A stretch of DNA of 64,000 bases from Albibacterium profundi (GCF_042159835.1 NZ_JBBVGT010000002.1:1984001-2048000); one strand, 5' to 3'; shown: positions 49,721 through 58,924, counted from the stretch's first letter. Notes: a model not told the origin generated them from the letters alone. A program made the numbers and translations.

Positions 49721-51469
49721 TTACTTTAATCTTATTTCAGCTACACTGCTTCCTTGTGCTACCATTGGGAAAACATTGTTTTCTTTCCCTACCATTACTT
49801 CGAGTAAATAAGAGTCAGGGTGTTCAAGCATTGTTTTTAAAGCATCGCGGAGTTCAGATCGTTCGCTTACTTTTTGTCCCTCGATATGATATCCTTTCGC
49901 AACAGCAACAAAGTCCGGACTGGTTATGTCAACAAACGAATAGCGTTTATCATTGAATAATTGTTGCCATTGTCTAACCATTCCTAAAAATTGATTATTA
50001 AGAATAAGTATCTTGACTTTGGCTCCAAACTGCATAATAGTGCCTAATTCCTGTAATGTCATTTGGAAACCACCGTCTCCAATAATTGCGACAACTGGTC
50101 TTTCGGGAGCACCATACCATGCACCAATCGCTGCAGGTAGTCCAAATCCCATCGTTCCTAAGCCGCCCGACGTTACGTTGCTTTTTGACTGATTGAACTT
50201 CGCATAACGACAGGCTACCATTTGGTGTTGACCAACATCCGTTACAATCACTGCATCACCATCGGTAAGCTCGTTCAGTATGTTAACAACTTCGCCCATC
50301 GTCATCTGATCAGTACTAGGGTGTAATTCTTCTTGAATAACCTCTTTAACTTCTTCTTCTTCCAGTTCACGGAAATACGCAAGCCAGTCGCTATGCGACT
50401 TAGATTCCACACGATCGGTTAAAAGAGGAAGTGTCTCTTTACAATCGCCCCAAATGGCAACGTCTGTTTTGACGTTCTTATCAATTTCTGCCGGGTCGAT
50501 ATCCAGATGGATGATTTTTGCTTGTTTGGCGTATTTGTCTAGACGACCCGTTACGCGATCGTCGAACCTCATACCGATGGCAATTAATACATCGCACTCA
50601 TTTGTCAATACATTCGGCGCATAATTGCCGTGCATGCCGAGCATACCTACGTTTTGGGGGTGGTCAGTCGGTAATGCACTCAAGCCCATAACGGTCCATG
50701 CAGCCGGAATGCCACTTTTCTCAATGAATGTTCTAAATTCTTTTTCGGCTTTTCCTAAAATAACACCCTGACCAAAAAGAATTAACGGCTTTTTAGCTTG
50801 GTTGATTAGATCAGCTGCTTCCTGGATATATTCTTTTCTAACAATCGGTTTCGGACGATAGCTACGGATGTGATTGCATTTTTTGTAACCATCATAATCG
50901 AAAAGCTGTACCTGTGCGTTTTTAGTTATGTCAATCAGAACCGGACCGGGCCTGCCTGAACGCGCAATATAAAATGCTTTGGCAAGTGCTTCAGGAATTT
51001 CACTCGCATCCGTCACTTGATAGTTCCATTTAGTCACCGGCGTTGTAATATTAATAACATCAGTTTCCTGAAATGCATCGGTGCCCAGCAGGTGGGCGAA
51101 TACCTGACCAGTAATGCAGACTAATGGGTTGCTGTCAATCATAGCGTCCGCTAAACCTGTTATCAGGTTGGTCGCGCCGGGGCCACTCGTCGCAAAAACG
51201 ACGCCGACCTTACCAGACGTTCGAGCGAAACCTTGTGCCGCATGAATACCTCCTTGTTCGTGACGGACCAGAATGTGCTTCAGTTTGTCGTTATAGTCAT
51301 ATAACGCGTCGTAAATAGGCATAATAGCACCACCTGGATAGCCGAAAATTGTTTCGACTTTCTCAGCTATCAAAGCTTCGAGAACTGCCTGAGACCCAGA
51401 TATCTGAGTTGTAGCCGTTGCCTCGGTAGCTGTCTTGCTGTCGTCGTTTTTTGTTTCTACCGTATTCAT
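49721..51469 (-). CDS. ilvB: acetolactate synthase catalytic subunit
   Basis: A 582-residue thiamine diphosphate enzyme that makes 2-acetolactate and 2-aceto-2-hydroxybutyrate. The catalytic glutamate lies in KVETIFGYPGGAIMP, and the ThDP/Mg motif is AIIGDGGFQMTLQELGT ending in ILNNQ. GFARTSGKVGVVFATSGPGA is the FAD/ThDP-binding N-domain. The first 25 residues are an extra acidic/Thr-rich stretch before the core. It follows ilvD by 25 bp and is the second gene of the run. Confidence 0.95.
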   Translation of the reverse strand: MNTVETKNDDSKTATEATATTQISGSQAVLEALIAEKVETIFGYPGGAIMPIYDALYDYNDKLKHILVRHEQGGIHAAQGFARTSGKVGVVFATSGPGATNLITGLADAMIDSNPLVCITGQVFAHLLGTDAFQETDVINITTPVTKWNYQVTDASEIPEALAKAFYIARSGRPGPVLIDITKNAQVQLFDYDGYKKCNHIRSYRPKPIVRKEYIQEAADLINQAKKPLILFGQGVILGKAEKEFRTFIEKSGIPAAWTVMGLSALPTDHPQNVGMLGMHGNYAPNVLTNECDVLIAIGMRFDDRVTGRLDKYAKQAKIIHLDIDPAEIDKNVKTDVAIWGDCKETLPLLTDRVESKSHSDWLAYFRELEEEEVKEVIQEELHPSTDQMTMGEVVNILNELTDGDAVIVTDVGQHQMVACRYAKFNQSKSNVTSGGLGTMGFGLPAAIGAWYGAPERPVVAIIGDGGFQMTLQELGTIMQFGAKVKILILNNQFLGMVRQWQQLFNDKRYSFVDITSPDFVAVAKGYHIEGQKVSERSELRDALKTMLEHPDSYLLEVMVGKENNVFPMVAQGSSVAEIRLK

Positions 51470-51494
51470 TATTATTAAGCTAAATTAAAACATT

Positions 51495-53174
51495 CTATTC
51501 ATCGGTTACACACCCTTCACTCGCATCTTTAACACTTTTATGGTATTTGTATAGAGCTCCCTTGCTAACTGGGGGAGGAGGTTGTTTCCAACTGCGTCGA
51601 CGCTCTTTTAGTTCCTCATCACTTATTAATACATTGATCTCGTTTTTAATTGCATCAATGCGAATCACATCATTTTCTTGGATTAAGCCAATATTCCCAC
51701 CTTCCCATGCTTCCGGTGTAACATGACCCACCACAAAACCGTGCGTCCCTCCAGAAAATCGACCATCTGTTACCATGGCAACTGATTTCCCTAATCCGGC
51801 TCCAATGATGGCCGATGTAGGTTTTAGCATCTCGGGCATACCAGGTGCACCTTTAGGGCCAACTTGCCGAATGATAACTACGTCGCCTGCATGTACTTTT
51901 CCGGATTCAATTCCCTCTATTAATTCATACTCTCCTTCAAAAACACGAGCCGGCCCCTCAAAATATTCACCTTCCTTACCACTAATTTTTGCCACCGAGC
52001 CTTTCTGTGCTATATTGCCATAAAGGATCTGCAAGTGACCTGTTTTTTTGATTGGATTTTCGATTGGATAAATTATTTTTTGCGTTTCGAAGTCCAAATC
52101 CTGTGCTTCTTCCAGATTTTCGGCAACCGTTTTTCCGGTTACGGTCAGACAGTGCCCGTGGATCATACCCTTCTTTAATAGGTATTTCATTACTGCTGGA
52201 ATGCCACCTATTTCGTGTAAGTCTTCCATTAAATATTTGCCACTTGGCTTAAAATCTGCGATAACGGGAGTGATGTCACTTATTTTTTGGAATGTATCAG
52301 GGGTTACTTCAACTCCAATCGCTCGGGCGATGGCGATAAAATGTAATACAGCGTTCGTAGATCCTCCTAATACCATGAGCGTGACGATAGCATTATGGAA
52401 TGCGTCTGCCGTCATAATGTCGGAAGGTAGAATGTTTTTCTCCAATAAATTACGAATGGCTTTTCCAGACTCCTGACACTCTTTTTCTTTATCAGAACTT
52501 AATGCTGGGTTTGAAGAACTATAAGGAAGACTCATACCTAAGGCTTCAATAGCAGAAGCCATTGTATTGGCTGTATACATGCCGCCACAAGCGCCTGCTC
52601 CCGGGCATGTGTTTCGAATGATACCCTGGAAGTCTTCTTCACTTAAGTTCCCCGAAATTTTTTTGCCTAACGCTTCAAATGCTGAAACAATATTTAGTGC
52701 TTCTCCTTTATATTGTCCTGAATGGATTGTGCCACCATATAGCATAATGGACGGCCGGTCAAGTCTTGCCATGGCGATAAGTGATCCCGGCATATTTTTA
52801 TCACAGCCGGGAATCGTTATCAGGCCGTCGTAGTATTGACATCCTGCAACGGCTTCAATAGAATCTGCTATAATGTCGCGAGTGGTCAAGGAGTAACGCA
52901 TGCCTGGCGTACCGTTTGACATACCATCACTCACGCCGATCGTATTAAAAATAAGCCCGACTAACTCGGCATCCCAAACTGATTTTTTTACAATGTCTGC
53001 TAAACCATTTAGATGCATATTACAAGGATTTCCATCGTAGCCCATACTGGCAATTCCAACTTGAGCCTTGTTCATGTCTTCTGTTGTTAATCCGATACCG
53101 TAAAGCATAGCTTGCGCGGCTGGTTGCGTAGGATCTTGAGTTAGTGTTTTGCTATATTTGTTTAATTCTGACAT
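51495..53174 (-). CDS. ilvD: dihydroxy-acid dehydratase
   Basis: A 559-residue iron-sulfur enzyme that makes 2-oxoisovalerate and 2-oxo-3-methylvalerate. The cluster cysteines lie in YDGNPCNMHL, TIPGCDKNMPGS and CPGAGACGGMYTANTMAS. The C-terminal domain has GGRFSGGTHGFVVGHVTPE. The length is standard. It is the first gene of the nine-gene ilv-leu-ilvA run, which covers all steps from threonine/pyruvate to the branched-chain 2-oxo acids; the branched-chain transaminase IlvE is not in the window. The 327-bp region upstream is described separately. Confidence 0.95.
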   Translation of the reverse strand: MSELNKYSKTLTQDPTQPAAQAMLYGIGLTTEDMNKAQVGIASMGYDGNPCNMHLNGLADIVKKSVWDAELVGLIFNTIGVSDGMSNGTPGMRYSLTTRDIIADSIEAVAGCQYYDGLITIPGCDKNMPGSLIAMARLDRPSIMLYGGTIHSGQYKGEALNIVSAFEALGKKISGNLSEEDFQGIIRNTCPGAGACGGMYTANTMASAIEALGMSLPYSSSNPALSSDKEKECQESGKAIRNLLEKNILPSDIMTADAFHNAIVTLMVLGGSTNAVLHFIAIARAIGVEVTPDTFQKISDITPVIADFKPSGKYLMEDLHEIGGIPAVMKYLLKKGMIHGHCLTVTGKTVAENLEEAQDLDFETQKIIYPIENPIKKTGHLQILYGNIAQKGSVAKISGKEGEYFEGPARVFEGEYELIEGIESGKVHAGDVVIIRQVGPKGAPGMPEMLKPTSAIIGAGLGKSVAMVTDGRFSGGTHGFVVGHVTPEAWEGGNIGLIQENDVIRIDAIKNEINVLISDEELKERRRSWKQPPPPVSKGALYKYHKSVKDASEGCVTDE

Positions 53175-53501
53175 CTCGTTAATGTAATATTCTGGTTTAC
53201 TGTTCGGGGATTCAAGTTAGGGGCTTAGTTTAGAATCAACAAGGAAAACACAAAATAAATTTATTTAAAATTATATTTTGTTAAAAAGGTGTTTTAAGAA
53301 ATTTTATATTTTATTGATCGGTTTCTATTACAATAAAATAAATTTATTGTACCGTAGACGGAATCGGTATTTGGTTCAATAGTATGCCTGCATAGTTATT
53401 CTAGCTGTTTTTCTGCGTGAAAATGCACAATCTTAGTATAGGTCATAAAAAAAGCCTACAAAATTTGATTTTGTAGGCTTGTCATTTCTTTTGGATATTT
53501 T
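53175..53501 (-). promoter_or_regulatory. gene-free leader of the ilv-leu operon, with two AT palindromes
   Basis: The spacer between atpC and ilvD has no coding frame of note. Its distal end holds the atpC terminator. The part nearer ilvD contains two perfect palindromes that share the core ATAAATTTAT: a 14-bp one at 53253-53266 (AAATAAATTTATTT) and a 12-bp one at 53337-53348 (AATAAATTTATT), centred 83 bp apart. They lie 79 and 163 bp before the ilvD start. They could be operator sites, for example for an Lrp-type regulator, but the sequence is very A/T-rich and chance is possible. I could not find a clear leader peptide rich in Ile, Val or Leu, nor a T-box. Confidence 0.4.
53447..53480 (-). 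terminator. terminator of the atpD-atpC operon
   Basis: Perfect 13-bp arms AAGCCTACAAAAT (53452-53464) and ATTTTGTAGGCTT (53468-53480) enclose a 3-base loop. On the minus strand the hairpin is followed by a run of Us (complement of 53447-53453). It lies 21 bp after the atpC stop codon. Confidence 0.85.
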
Positions 53502-53747
53502 TTAGCTAACTACGGCTTCTGCCAAGACTATGATTTTATTATCTAATACTTCAACAACGCCACCTTTAATACCGATGACCTCTTCGTTGTTATTTACATT
53601 GATAATTACGTCCCCGTCTGATAGGGTAGATATGATAGGCGCGTGGTCCTTTAAAATTTGAAAGGAACCATTCGTCCCGGGCACGGTTACAGAGGTGATC
53701 TGTCCTTCGAATACCAACTTATCAGGGGTAAGGATGTTTAAAGTCAT
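53502..53747 (-). CDS. atpC: F1F0 ATP synthase epsilon subunit, short form
   Basis: An 81-residue protein corresponding to the N-terminal beta-sandwich only: LNILTPDKLVFEGQITSVTV, TVPGTNGSFQILKDHAPIIS and VIGIKGGVVEVLDNKIIVLA. E. coli epsilon has about 139 residues, the extra part being a pair of C-terminal helices that inhibit ATP hydrolysis. Those helices are absent, as in many Bacteroidota. The rotor still binds the gamma subunit and the c-ring. It is 11 bp after atpD and followed by a strong terminator. Confidence 0.93.
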   Translation of the reverse strand: MTLNILTPDKLVFEGQITSVTVPGTNGSFQILKDHAPIISTLSDGDVIINVNNNEEVIGIKGGVVEVLDNKIIVLAEAVVS

Positions 53748-53758
53748 AATGAATTATA

Positions 53759-55261
53759 TTATCCAGCCTCAGCTAATAGTTTTTTACCTTTTTCAATCGC
53801 TTCTTCAATGCTTCCAACTAAGTTGAATGCGGCTTCCGGATACTGGTCAACTTCTCCATCTAAAATCATGTTAAAGCCTTTGATCGTATCTTTAATATCA
53901 ACAAGCACACCTTTTAACCCTGTAAACTGTTCAGCAACATGGAATGGTTGCGACAAGAAACGTTGAACACGACGCGCACGAAGTACAACCATTTTATCTT
54001 CTTCTGATAATTCATCCATACCCAGAATAGCGATAATATCTTGCAGCTCTTTATAACGCTGTAAGATTTCTTTTACGCGTTGCGCAGTGTTATAATGTTC
54101 ATCCCCTAAAATAGCAGCACTTAAAATTCTAGACGTAGAATCAAGTGGATCAACCGCAGGGTAAATACCCAGTTCGGCAATCTTACGAGATAATACAGTG
54201 GTTGCATCTAAGTGGGCGAAAGTTGTCGCCGGTGCAGGGTCAGTTAAGTCATCCGCAGGTACGTAAACTGCTTGAACCGAAGTAATAGATCCGCGCTTTG
54301 TTGATGTAATGCGCTCTTGCATCATACCCATTTCAGTAGCAAGTGTAGGTTGGTAACCTACCGCTGAAGGCATCCGTCCTAAAAGAGCAGAAACCTCGGA
54401 ACCTGCTTGCGTAAAGCGGAAAATATTATCAATAAAGAATAAGATGTCCCGACCAGTTCCTTCGCCATCGCCATCACGGAAATATTCGGCAATAGTTAAT
54501 CCTGATAATGCCACACGCGCACGTGCACCAGGAGGCTCATTCATCTGTCCAAATACGAAAGTTACTTTAGAGTCTTTTAGTGCTTCAGCGTCAATGTCTT
54601 CTAGGTTCCATTCGCCTTTCTCCATTCCCTCCATGAATTTATCACCGTAGTTGATAATTCCGGATTCCAGCATCTCACGAATCAAGTCATTTCCTTCACG
54701 AGTACGCTCGCCCACACCCGCAAATACGGATAGACCGGAGTATGCTTTCGCAATATTATTAATTAGCTCCTGAATTAATACTGTTTTACCAACACCGGCA
54801 CCACCAAATAAACCAATTTTACCACCTTTAGCATAAGGCTCTAACAGGTCAATTACTTTAATCCCAGTAAATAAAACATCAGATTCTGTTGAAAGATCTT
54901 CAAATTTCGGCGGTGTGTTGTGAATCGACCGGCCTTCTGATTTTTCAATTTTCGTAAATCCGTCAATTGGATCACCCACAACGTTAAATACCCGACCCTT
55001 AATTCCGTCGCCAATAGGCATTTTGATAGGGCCATTTGTGTCGGTTACATCCATTCCGCGGAACAAACCTTCGGTGGAGTCCATTGCAATTGTACGTACA
55101 ATTTCTTCACCTAAGTGTTGCTGAACCTCTAATACAATACGTTGTCCATCTGCTTTTTCGATCTCTAAAGCATCGTAGATTTTCGGAAGGTTGGCACCAT
55201 TAGCAAAGCTAACATCCACTACCGGGCCAATGATTTGTGCTATTTTACCAATGTTGGGCAT
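53759..55261 (-). CDS. atpD: F1F0 ATP synthase beta subunit
   Basis: A 500-residue catalytic subunit of F1. The Walker A motif is GLFGGAGVGKTVLIQELI; the catalytic glutamate and arginine region is in FAGVGERTREGNDLIREM. The Walker B segment is DILFFIDNIFRFTQAG. The DELSEED-type lever reads MDELSEEDKMVV, identical to the consensus. The length is slightly over the usual 460-480. atpD-atpC lie apart from the remaining atp genes, which is the common arrangement in Bacteroidota. A promoter is seen at 55331-55360. Confidence 0.97.
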   Translation of the reverse strand: MPNIGKIAQIIGPVVDVSFANGANLPKIYDALEIEKADGQRIVLEVQQHLGEEIVRTIAMDSTEGLFRGMDVTDTNGPIKMPIGDGIKGRVFNVVGDPIDGFTKIEKSEGRSIHNTPPKFEDLSTESDVLFTGIKVIDLLEPYAKGGKIGLFGGAGVGKTVLIQELINNIAKAYSGLSVFAGVGERTREGNDLIREMLESGIINYGDKFMEGMEKGEWNLEDIDAEALKDSKVTFVFGQMNEPPGARARVALSGLTIAEYFRDGDGEGTGRDILFFIDNIFRFTQAGSEVSALLGRMPSAVGYQPTLATEMGMMQERITSTKRGSITSVQAVYVPADDLTDPAPATTFAHLDATTVLSRKIAELGIYPAVDPLDSTSRILSAAILGDEHYNTAQRVKEILQRYKELQDIIAILGMDELSEEDKMVVLRARRVQRFLSQPFHVAEQFTGLKGVLVDIKDTIKGFNMILDGEVDQYPEAAFNLVGSIEEAIEKGKKLLAEAG

Positions 55262-55330
55262 AAAGAAGCTATTTTTTTAATTAAATAGTTAACGATTTAC
55301 GTCTTATTATTCAGACCTAATTTCGGACTG

Positions 55331-55360
55331 CAAAAATAAGGTTTATACTCGGATTTCAAA
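55331..55360 (-). promoter_or_regulatory. atpD-atpC promoter (Bacteroidota type)
   Basis: On the minus strand the -33 element TTTG (55360-55357) and the -7 element TATTTTTG (55338-55331) are 18 bp apart. The next bases CAGTCCGAAA are the same as after the rpsT -7 box (23167-23176). The atpD start codon is 69 bp downstream, so there is a leader of about 60 nt. Confidence 0.75.
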
Positions 55361-55492
55361 CAGATTCGACAAAAGAATTTTAATTTATGTTAATCATATG
55401 AAAAATGACGTGTTCTTGGATAAAAAAAACGGTGTAAATCCTAGTCAACGAGATAATTATCTTACTTTCGCAAAAACACAGAAAAGATAGGT

Positions 55493-56389
55493 ATGAGTAA
55501 AATTCTTATCACAGGAAGTAATGGTTTTATAGGACAGGAAATAGTTAACCAACTTTTGAATACTGAAGGGGATGAGTTGATAGCCATATCACGTGGTAAA
55601 AACAGAGTCGAACACGAGAAAGATTTTATTTATCGATCGGCAGACGTCTGCGATCAAGAGACTTTGGAACAAATTATAGCCGAATACAAACCCGATACGG
55701 TTATTCACACCGTAGCGATGGCCAATGTGGACCGATGCGAGGAAGATCCGATTGAGTGTAGTCGTATCAATGTAGATCCAGTTAAATACCTGGCGCAACT
55801 AGCTGAGCGGCATAATTTTCATTTGATATACCTGTCGACAGATTTTGTATTTGATGGTCTGAACGGCCCCTACAGAGAGGACGATCAAACCCGTCCACTC
55901 AATCATTATGGTGTGAGTAAGGTAGAAGCTGAACGCTGCATCCAACAATCTTCTTGTGTATGGTCGATTGTTCGTACAATCTTGGTATATGGTGCGCCCT
56001 ATGAACGCAATCGGTCTAATCTGATTCTGTGGGTTAAATCATCGCTAGAAAATAAACAGAATATCAATGTTGTAACGGATCATTACCGGATGCCAACCTT
56101 CGTAGGTGATCTCGCCAAAGCATGTTTGGAGATTGCAAGAAGAAAAGCATACGGGATCTACCATATTAGTAGCGATGAAATTTTTAGCGTATATGAAATT
56201 GCACAACAGGTAGCTGACTTTTGGAAATTAGATAAATCATTAATCAGGCCTGTCAAGTCAACCGAGCTATTTTCTAAGGTGGAAAGACCTTCATATACTG
56301 GTTTTAATATAGACAAAGCCCGGAACGATTTAGACTTTTCACCAACCAATCTGATAAGTGGTCTTGAGAAGATCGGTCAAAACTTGTAA
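55493..56389 (+). CDS. RmlD-like NAD(P)-dependent sugar reductase
   Basis: A 298-residue extended short-chain dehydrogenase. The Rossmann loop is ILITGSNGFIGQEIVNQLLN. YLSTDFVFDG and the catalytic Tyr-x3-Lys in NHYGVSKVEAERCIQ follow, as in dTDP-4-dehydrorhamnose reductase (RmlD/RfbD). The C-terminal substrate-binding domain has GIYHISSDEIFSVYEIAQ. No rml genes (rmlA, B, C) are adjacent, so the exact substrate, a deoxysugar nucleotide or another 4-keto compound, stays open. Divergent from the atp operon. Confidence 0.88.
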   Translation: MSKILITGSNGFIGQEIVNQLLNTEGDELIAISRGKNRVEHEKDFIYRSADVCDQETLEQIIAEYKPDTVIHTVAMANVDRCEEDPIECSRINVDPVKYLAQLAERHNFHLIYLSTDFVFDGLNGPYREDDQTRPLNHYGVSKVEAERCIQQSSCVWSIVRTILVYGAPYERNRSNLILWVKSSLENKQNINVVTDHYRMPTFVGDLAKACLEIARRKAYGIYHISSDEIFSVYEIAQQVADFWKLDKSLIRPVKSTELFSKVERPSYTGFNIDKARNDLDFSPTNLISGLEKIGQNL

Positions 56390-56595
56390 CGTTACTGCCG
56401 CCGCGTACATCCAAAATATTGAAGATAAGTCGGAATTTAAAAGTATCGGAATTGAAGAAAACCCCTAAAGCTAATTTCTAATCTACAAGCGATGGCGGTT
56501 TGCAGTTTTCATTGCTTTTGTTAGGAAATTCGATAGTAGGAAAGTATCTTTAGGGAGTTTAAAATTAACCTTTAGAAAAACCCTTACATTATCAC

Positions 56596-57576
56596 ATGGA
56601 TTCTTCGATTATTTTTATGGTAGTGGGCATAGTGGTTGCCCTGTTCATACTACTTTACTTCTTACCGGTCAATTTATGGTTCACCGCTCAGCTTTCGGGC
56701 GTACGTGTCAACCTGTTGAATTTATTACTGATGAGACTGCGGAAGGTTTCACCTTCACTTGTCGTGAACTCGATGATTATTTCAACCAAGGCAGGTTTAA
56801 ATATCACTTCTAACGAAATTGAAACACACTATTTGGCTGGAGGAAACGTCAATCGCGTTATCAAAGCTCTAATTTCAGCTGATAAAGCCAACATCCCTTT
56901 ATCGTTTAAATCGGCTACGGCGATTGACTTGGCTGGTAGGGATGTGTTCGATGCTGTTCAGATATCAGTTAACCCGCGGGTAATCAATACGCCGCCGGTT
57001 GCAGCTGTCGCTAAAGACGGTATTCAATTGATCGCAAAAGCTCGGGTAACTGTACGTGCTAATATCAACCAATTGGTGGGCGGTGCAGGAGAGGAAACGA
57101 TTTTGGCACGGGTCGGAGAAGGTATTGTTACGACTATCGGATCTTCGGAAACGCATAAGCTGGTATTGGAAAATCCAGATCGTATTTCTAAAACCGTACT
57201 TGGGAAAGGCCTTGATAGCGGTACAGCATTCGAAATTCTTTCTATTGATATCGCCGATATTGATATTGGTGAAAATATCGGTGCTAGTTTACAGACAGAT
57301 CAAGCTGAAGCGGATCTGAAAGTTGCCAATGCTCGTGCAGAAGAACGACGCGCCATGGCAGTTGCATCCGAACAGGAGATGCGTGCAAAAGCCCAAGAGG
57401 CTCGTGCTAAGGTTATTGAGGCCGAAGCAGAATTGCCATTGGCTATGGCTGAAGCTTTCCGTAGTGGAAACTTGGGTATTATGGATTATTATAAGATTCA
57501 AAATATACAAGCAGATACCGACATGCGTGATTCTATTTCGAAACCTAGCGATAAAAGGCGAAGTGACAAGAAGTAG
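56596..57576 (+). CDS. floA: flotillin-like protein FloA
   Basis: A 326-residue membrane-scaffold protein of the UPF0365/FloA family. It starts with a hydrophobic hairpin (IIFMVVGIVVALFILLYFLP) and continues as an SPFH-like domain: FTAQLSGVRVNLLNLLLMRL, then VQISVNPRVINTPPVAAVAK and SIDIADIDIGENIGASLQTD. The C-terminus is a coiled coil rich in Ala, Glu and Arg (ANARAEERRAMAVASEQEMR). FloA organises functional membrane microdomains in Bacillus. Elsewhere it often lies next to an NfeD gene; none is visible here. It is preceded by a 206-bp spacer and followed by about 180 bp without genes. Confidence 0.92.
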   Translation: MDSSIIFMVVGIVVALFILLYFLPVNLWFTAQLSGVRVNLLNLLLMRLRKVSPSLVVNSMIISTKAGLNITSNEIETHYLAGGNVNRVIKALISADKANIPLSFKSATAIDLAGRDVFDAVQISVNPRVINTPPVAAVAKDGIQLIAKARVTVRANINQLVGGAGEETILARVGEGIVTTIGSSETHKLVLENPDRISKTVLGKGLDSGTAFEILSIDIADIDIGENIGASLQTDQAEADLKVANARAEERRAMAVASEQEMRAKAQEARAKVIEAEAELPLAMAEAFRSGNLGIMDYYKIQNIQADTDMRDSISKPSDKRRSDKK

Positions 57577-57747
57577 AAGTAAGCTTGGTCTACTCCGTTC
57601 CCAAATAGTTATCTATTAGGTCCCAATTGCTACCGTGTTTTTAAGCTTAAAATTGATAATCAACGGTAACAGAATTTATCTTCAATCCCGCGGGAAGTCG
57701 AACAAGGTACCTGCGATGTAGAAGATGATGTAGAGGATATTCGATCA

Positions 57748-57782
57748 GGGACTTAATGCGCTAATGAAGTGCGTTAAGTCCC
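57748..57782. repeat. inverted repeat spanning the uxuA stop codon
   Basis: GGGACTTAA (57748-57756) and TTAAGTCCC (57774-57782) are perfect inverted copies, extended inward by five pairs with two G-U. The uxuA stop codon (complement of 57761-57763) lies at the base of the loop. On the minus strand no U-tract follows, so it is not a classical terminator; it may protect the 3' end of the message. Confidence 0.45.
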
Positions 57783-58924
57783 GTTTCTAATCCTCGCAAT
57801 TCGGCAAGTGCCTTCAGTCGACCAATCGCCGTATACCCGTGGTAAACTTCTTTATGCAAATCATCTAGCATTTGGTGGCCATGATCTGGTCGCATTGGAA
57901 TCCTCCTGTTTTCTTTACGCATTAGTTTAATAGCTTCTTGTACTAATTGTACCATGTTGGCGTTCCCTTCAAGGTGGTTGGCCTCGTGAAAATTACCGTT
58001 GCCCTCACGATGTACGCTACGAAGATGTAAAAAGTATATTCGTGATCCTAAACGCTGAATCATTCCTGGCAAATCATTCTCAGCTCGTACACCGTAAGAA
58101 CCGCTACAGAAACAAAGCCCATTAGACGGGTTAGAAACCGATTCGATCAAGAATTTGGCGTCATTCTCGGTACTCATAATCCGAGGTAACCCGAGTACGG
58201 AGAAGGGTGGATCATCCGGATGGATTGCCATTTTTATATTGTTGACTTCTGCGGTATCAATGATGTCAGCAATAAATGCAACTAGATTATTTCTTAACTG
58301 ATCTTCATCGATATTCTTATACTGGTCAAGTAATGCCAAAACGTCGCCTGCCGAAAAAATACCCATACTGCCGGGCAAGCCTTGTAAGCAGGCGTTGTTT
58401 AACTCTTCTTTTTCAGTATCGGTTAACGCGGCGAAATACTCCGTAGCACGTTCTTTCTCGTCCGTACTATATTCGTTTTCAGCATTAGGTCTCTTTAAAA
58501 TAAACAGGTCGAATGCAGAGAAAGCCTGCTTCTCAAAGCGAAGTGTACGTGCCCGAGTTGGAGTCTCGAAAGAAAGATCGGTACGTAGCCAATCCAATAT
58601 TGGCATAAAATTATAGGTTACGACCTTAATTCCATGTTTTGACAGATTTATCAGGCTACTTTTATAGTTCTCAATATAAGCTTTGTAGTTACCATTCCGT
58701 TTTTTGATATCTTCGTGCACGGGCAGGCTTTCAACAACGGTCCATTTTAAGCCTACAGCCTCTATTAGACCTCTATGTTTTTCGATGTCTTCAGATGACC
58801 ATACCTGCCCAGGTTCGACATGATGCAAGGCTGTGACTACTTCTTCGCAACCGGCTTGTTTGATATCAAGGAGGCTCACCGGGTCTTTAGGGCCATACCA
58901 CCTCATCGATTGAATCATTTTCAT
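57761..58924 (-). CDS. uxuA: mannonate dehydratase
   Basis: A 387-residue TIM-barrel enzyme of hexuronate catabolism converting D-mannonate to 2-keto-3-deoxygluconate with Mn2+/Fe2+. The start MIQSMRWYGPKDPVSLLDIK and the segments VTALHHVEPGQVW, KVVTYNFMPILDW, MAIHPDDPPFSVLGLPRIMS and PMRPDHGHQMLDD are family signatures. The length is normal. The SDR gene 99 bp upstream on the same strand is the likely partner reductase. An inverted repeat overlaps the last codons. Confidence 0.95.
   Translation of the reverse strand: MKMIQSMRWYGPKDPVSLLDIKQAGCEEVVTALHHVEPGQVWSSEDIEKHRGLIEAVGLKWTVVESLPVHEDIKKRNGNYKAYIENYKSSLINLSKHGIKVVTYNFMPILDWLRTDLSFETPTRARTLRFEKQAFSAFDLFILKRPNAENEYSTDEKERATEYFAALTDTEKEELNNACLQGLPGSMGIFSAGDVLALLDQYKNIDEDQLRNNLVAFIADIIDTAEVNNIKMAIHPDDPPFSVLGLPRIMSTENDAKFLIESVSNPSNGLCFCSGSYGVRAENDLPGMIQRLGSRIYFLHLRSVHREGNGNFHEANHLEGNANMVQLVQEAIKLMRKENRRIPMRPDHGHQMLDDLHKEVYHGYTAIGRLKALAELRGLETGLNALH

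Noticed and set aside
57748..57782. Intrinsic terminator of uxuA
   Set aside because: The stem is good but no U-tract follows on the minus strand, so it was listed as an inverted repeat only.
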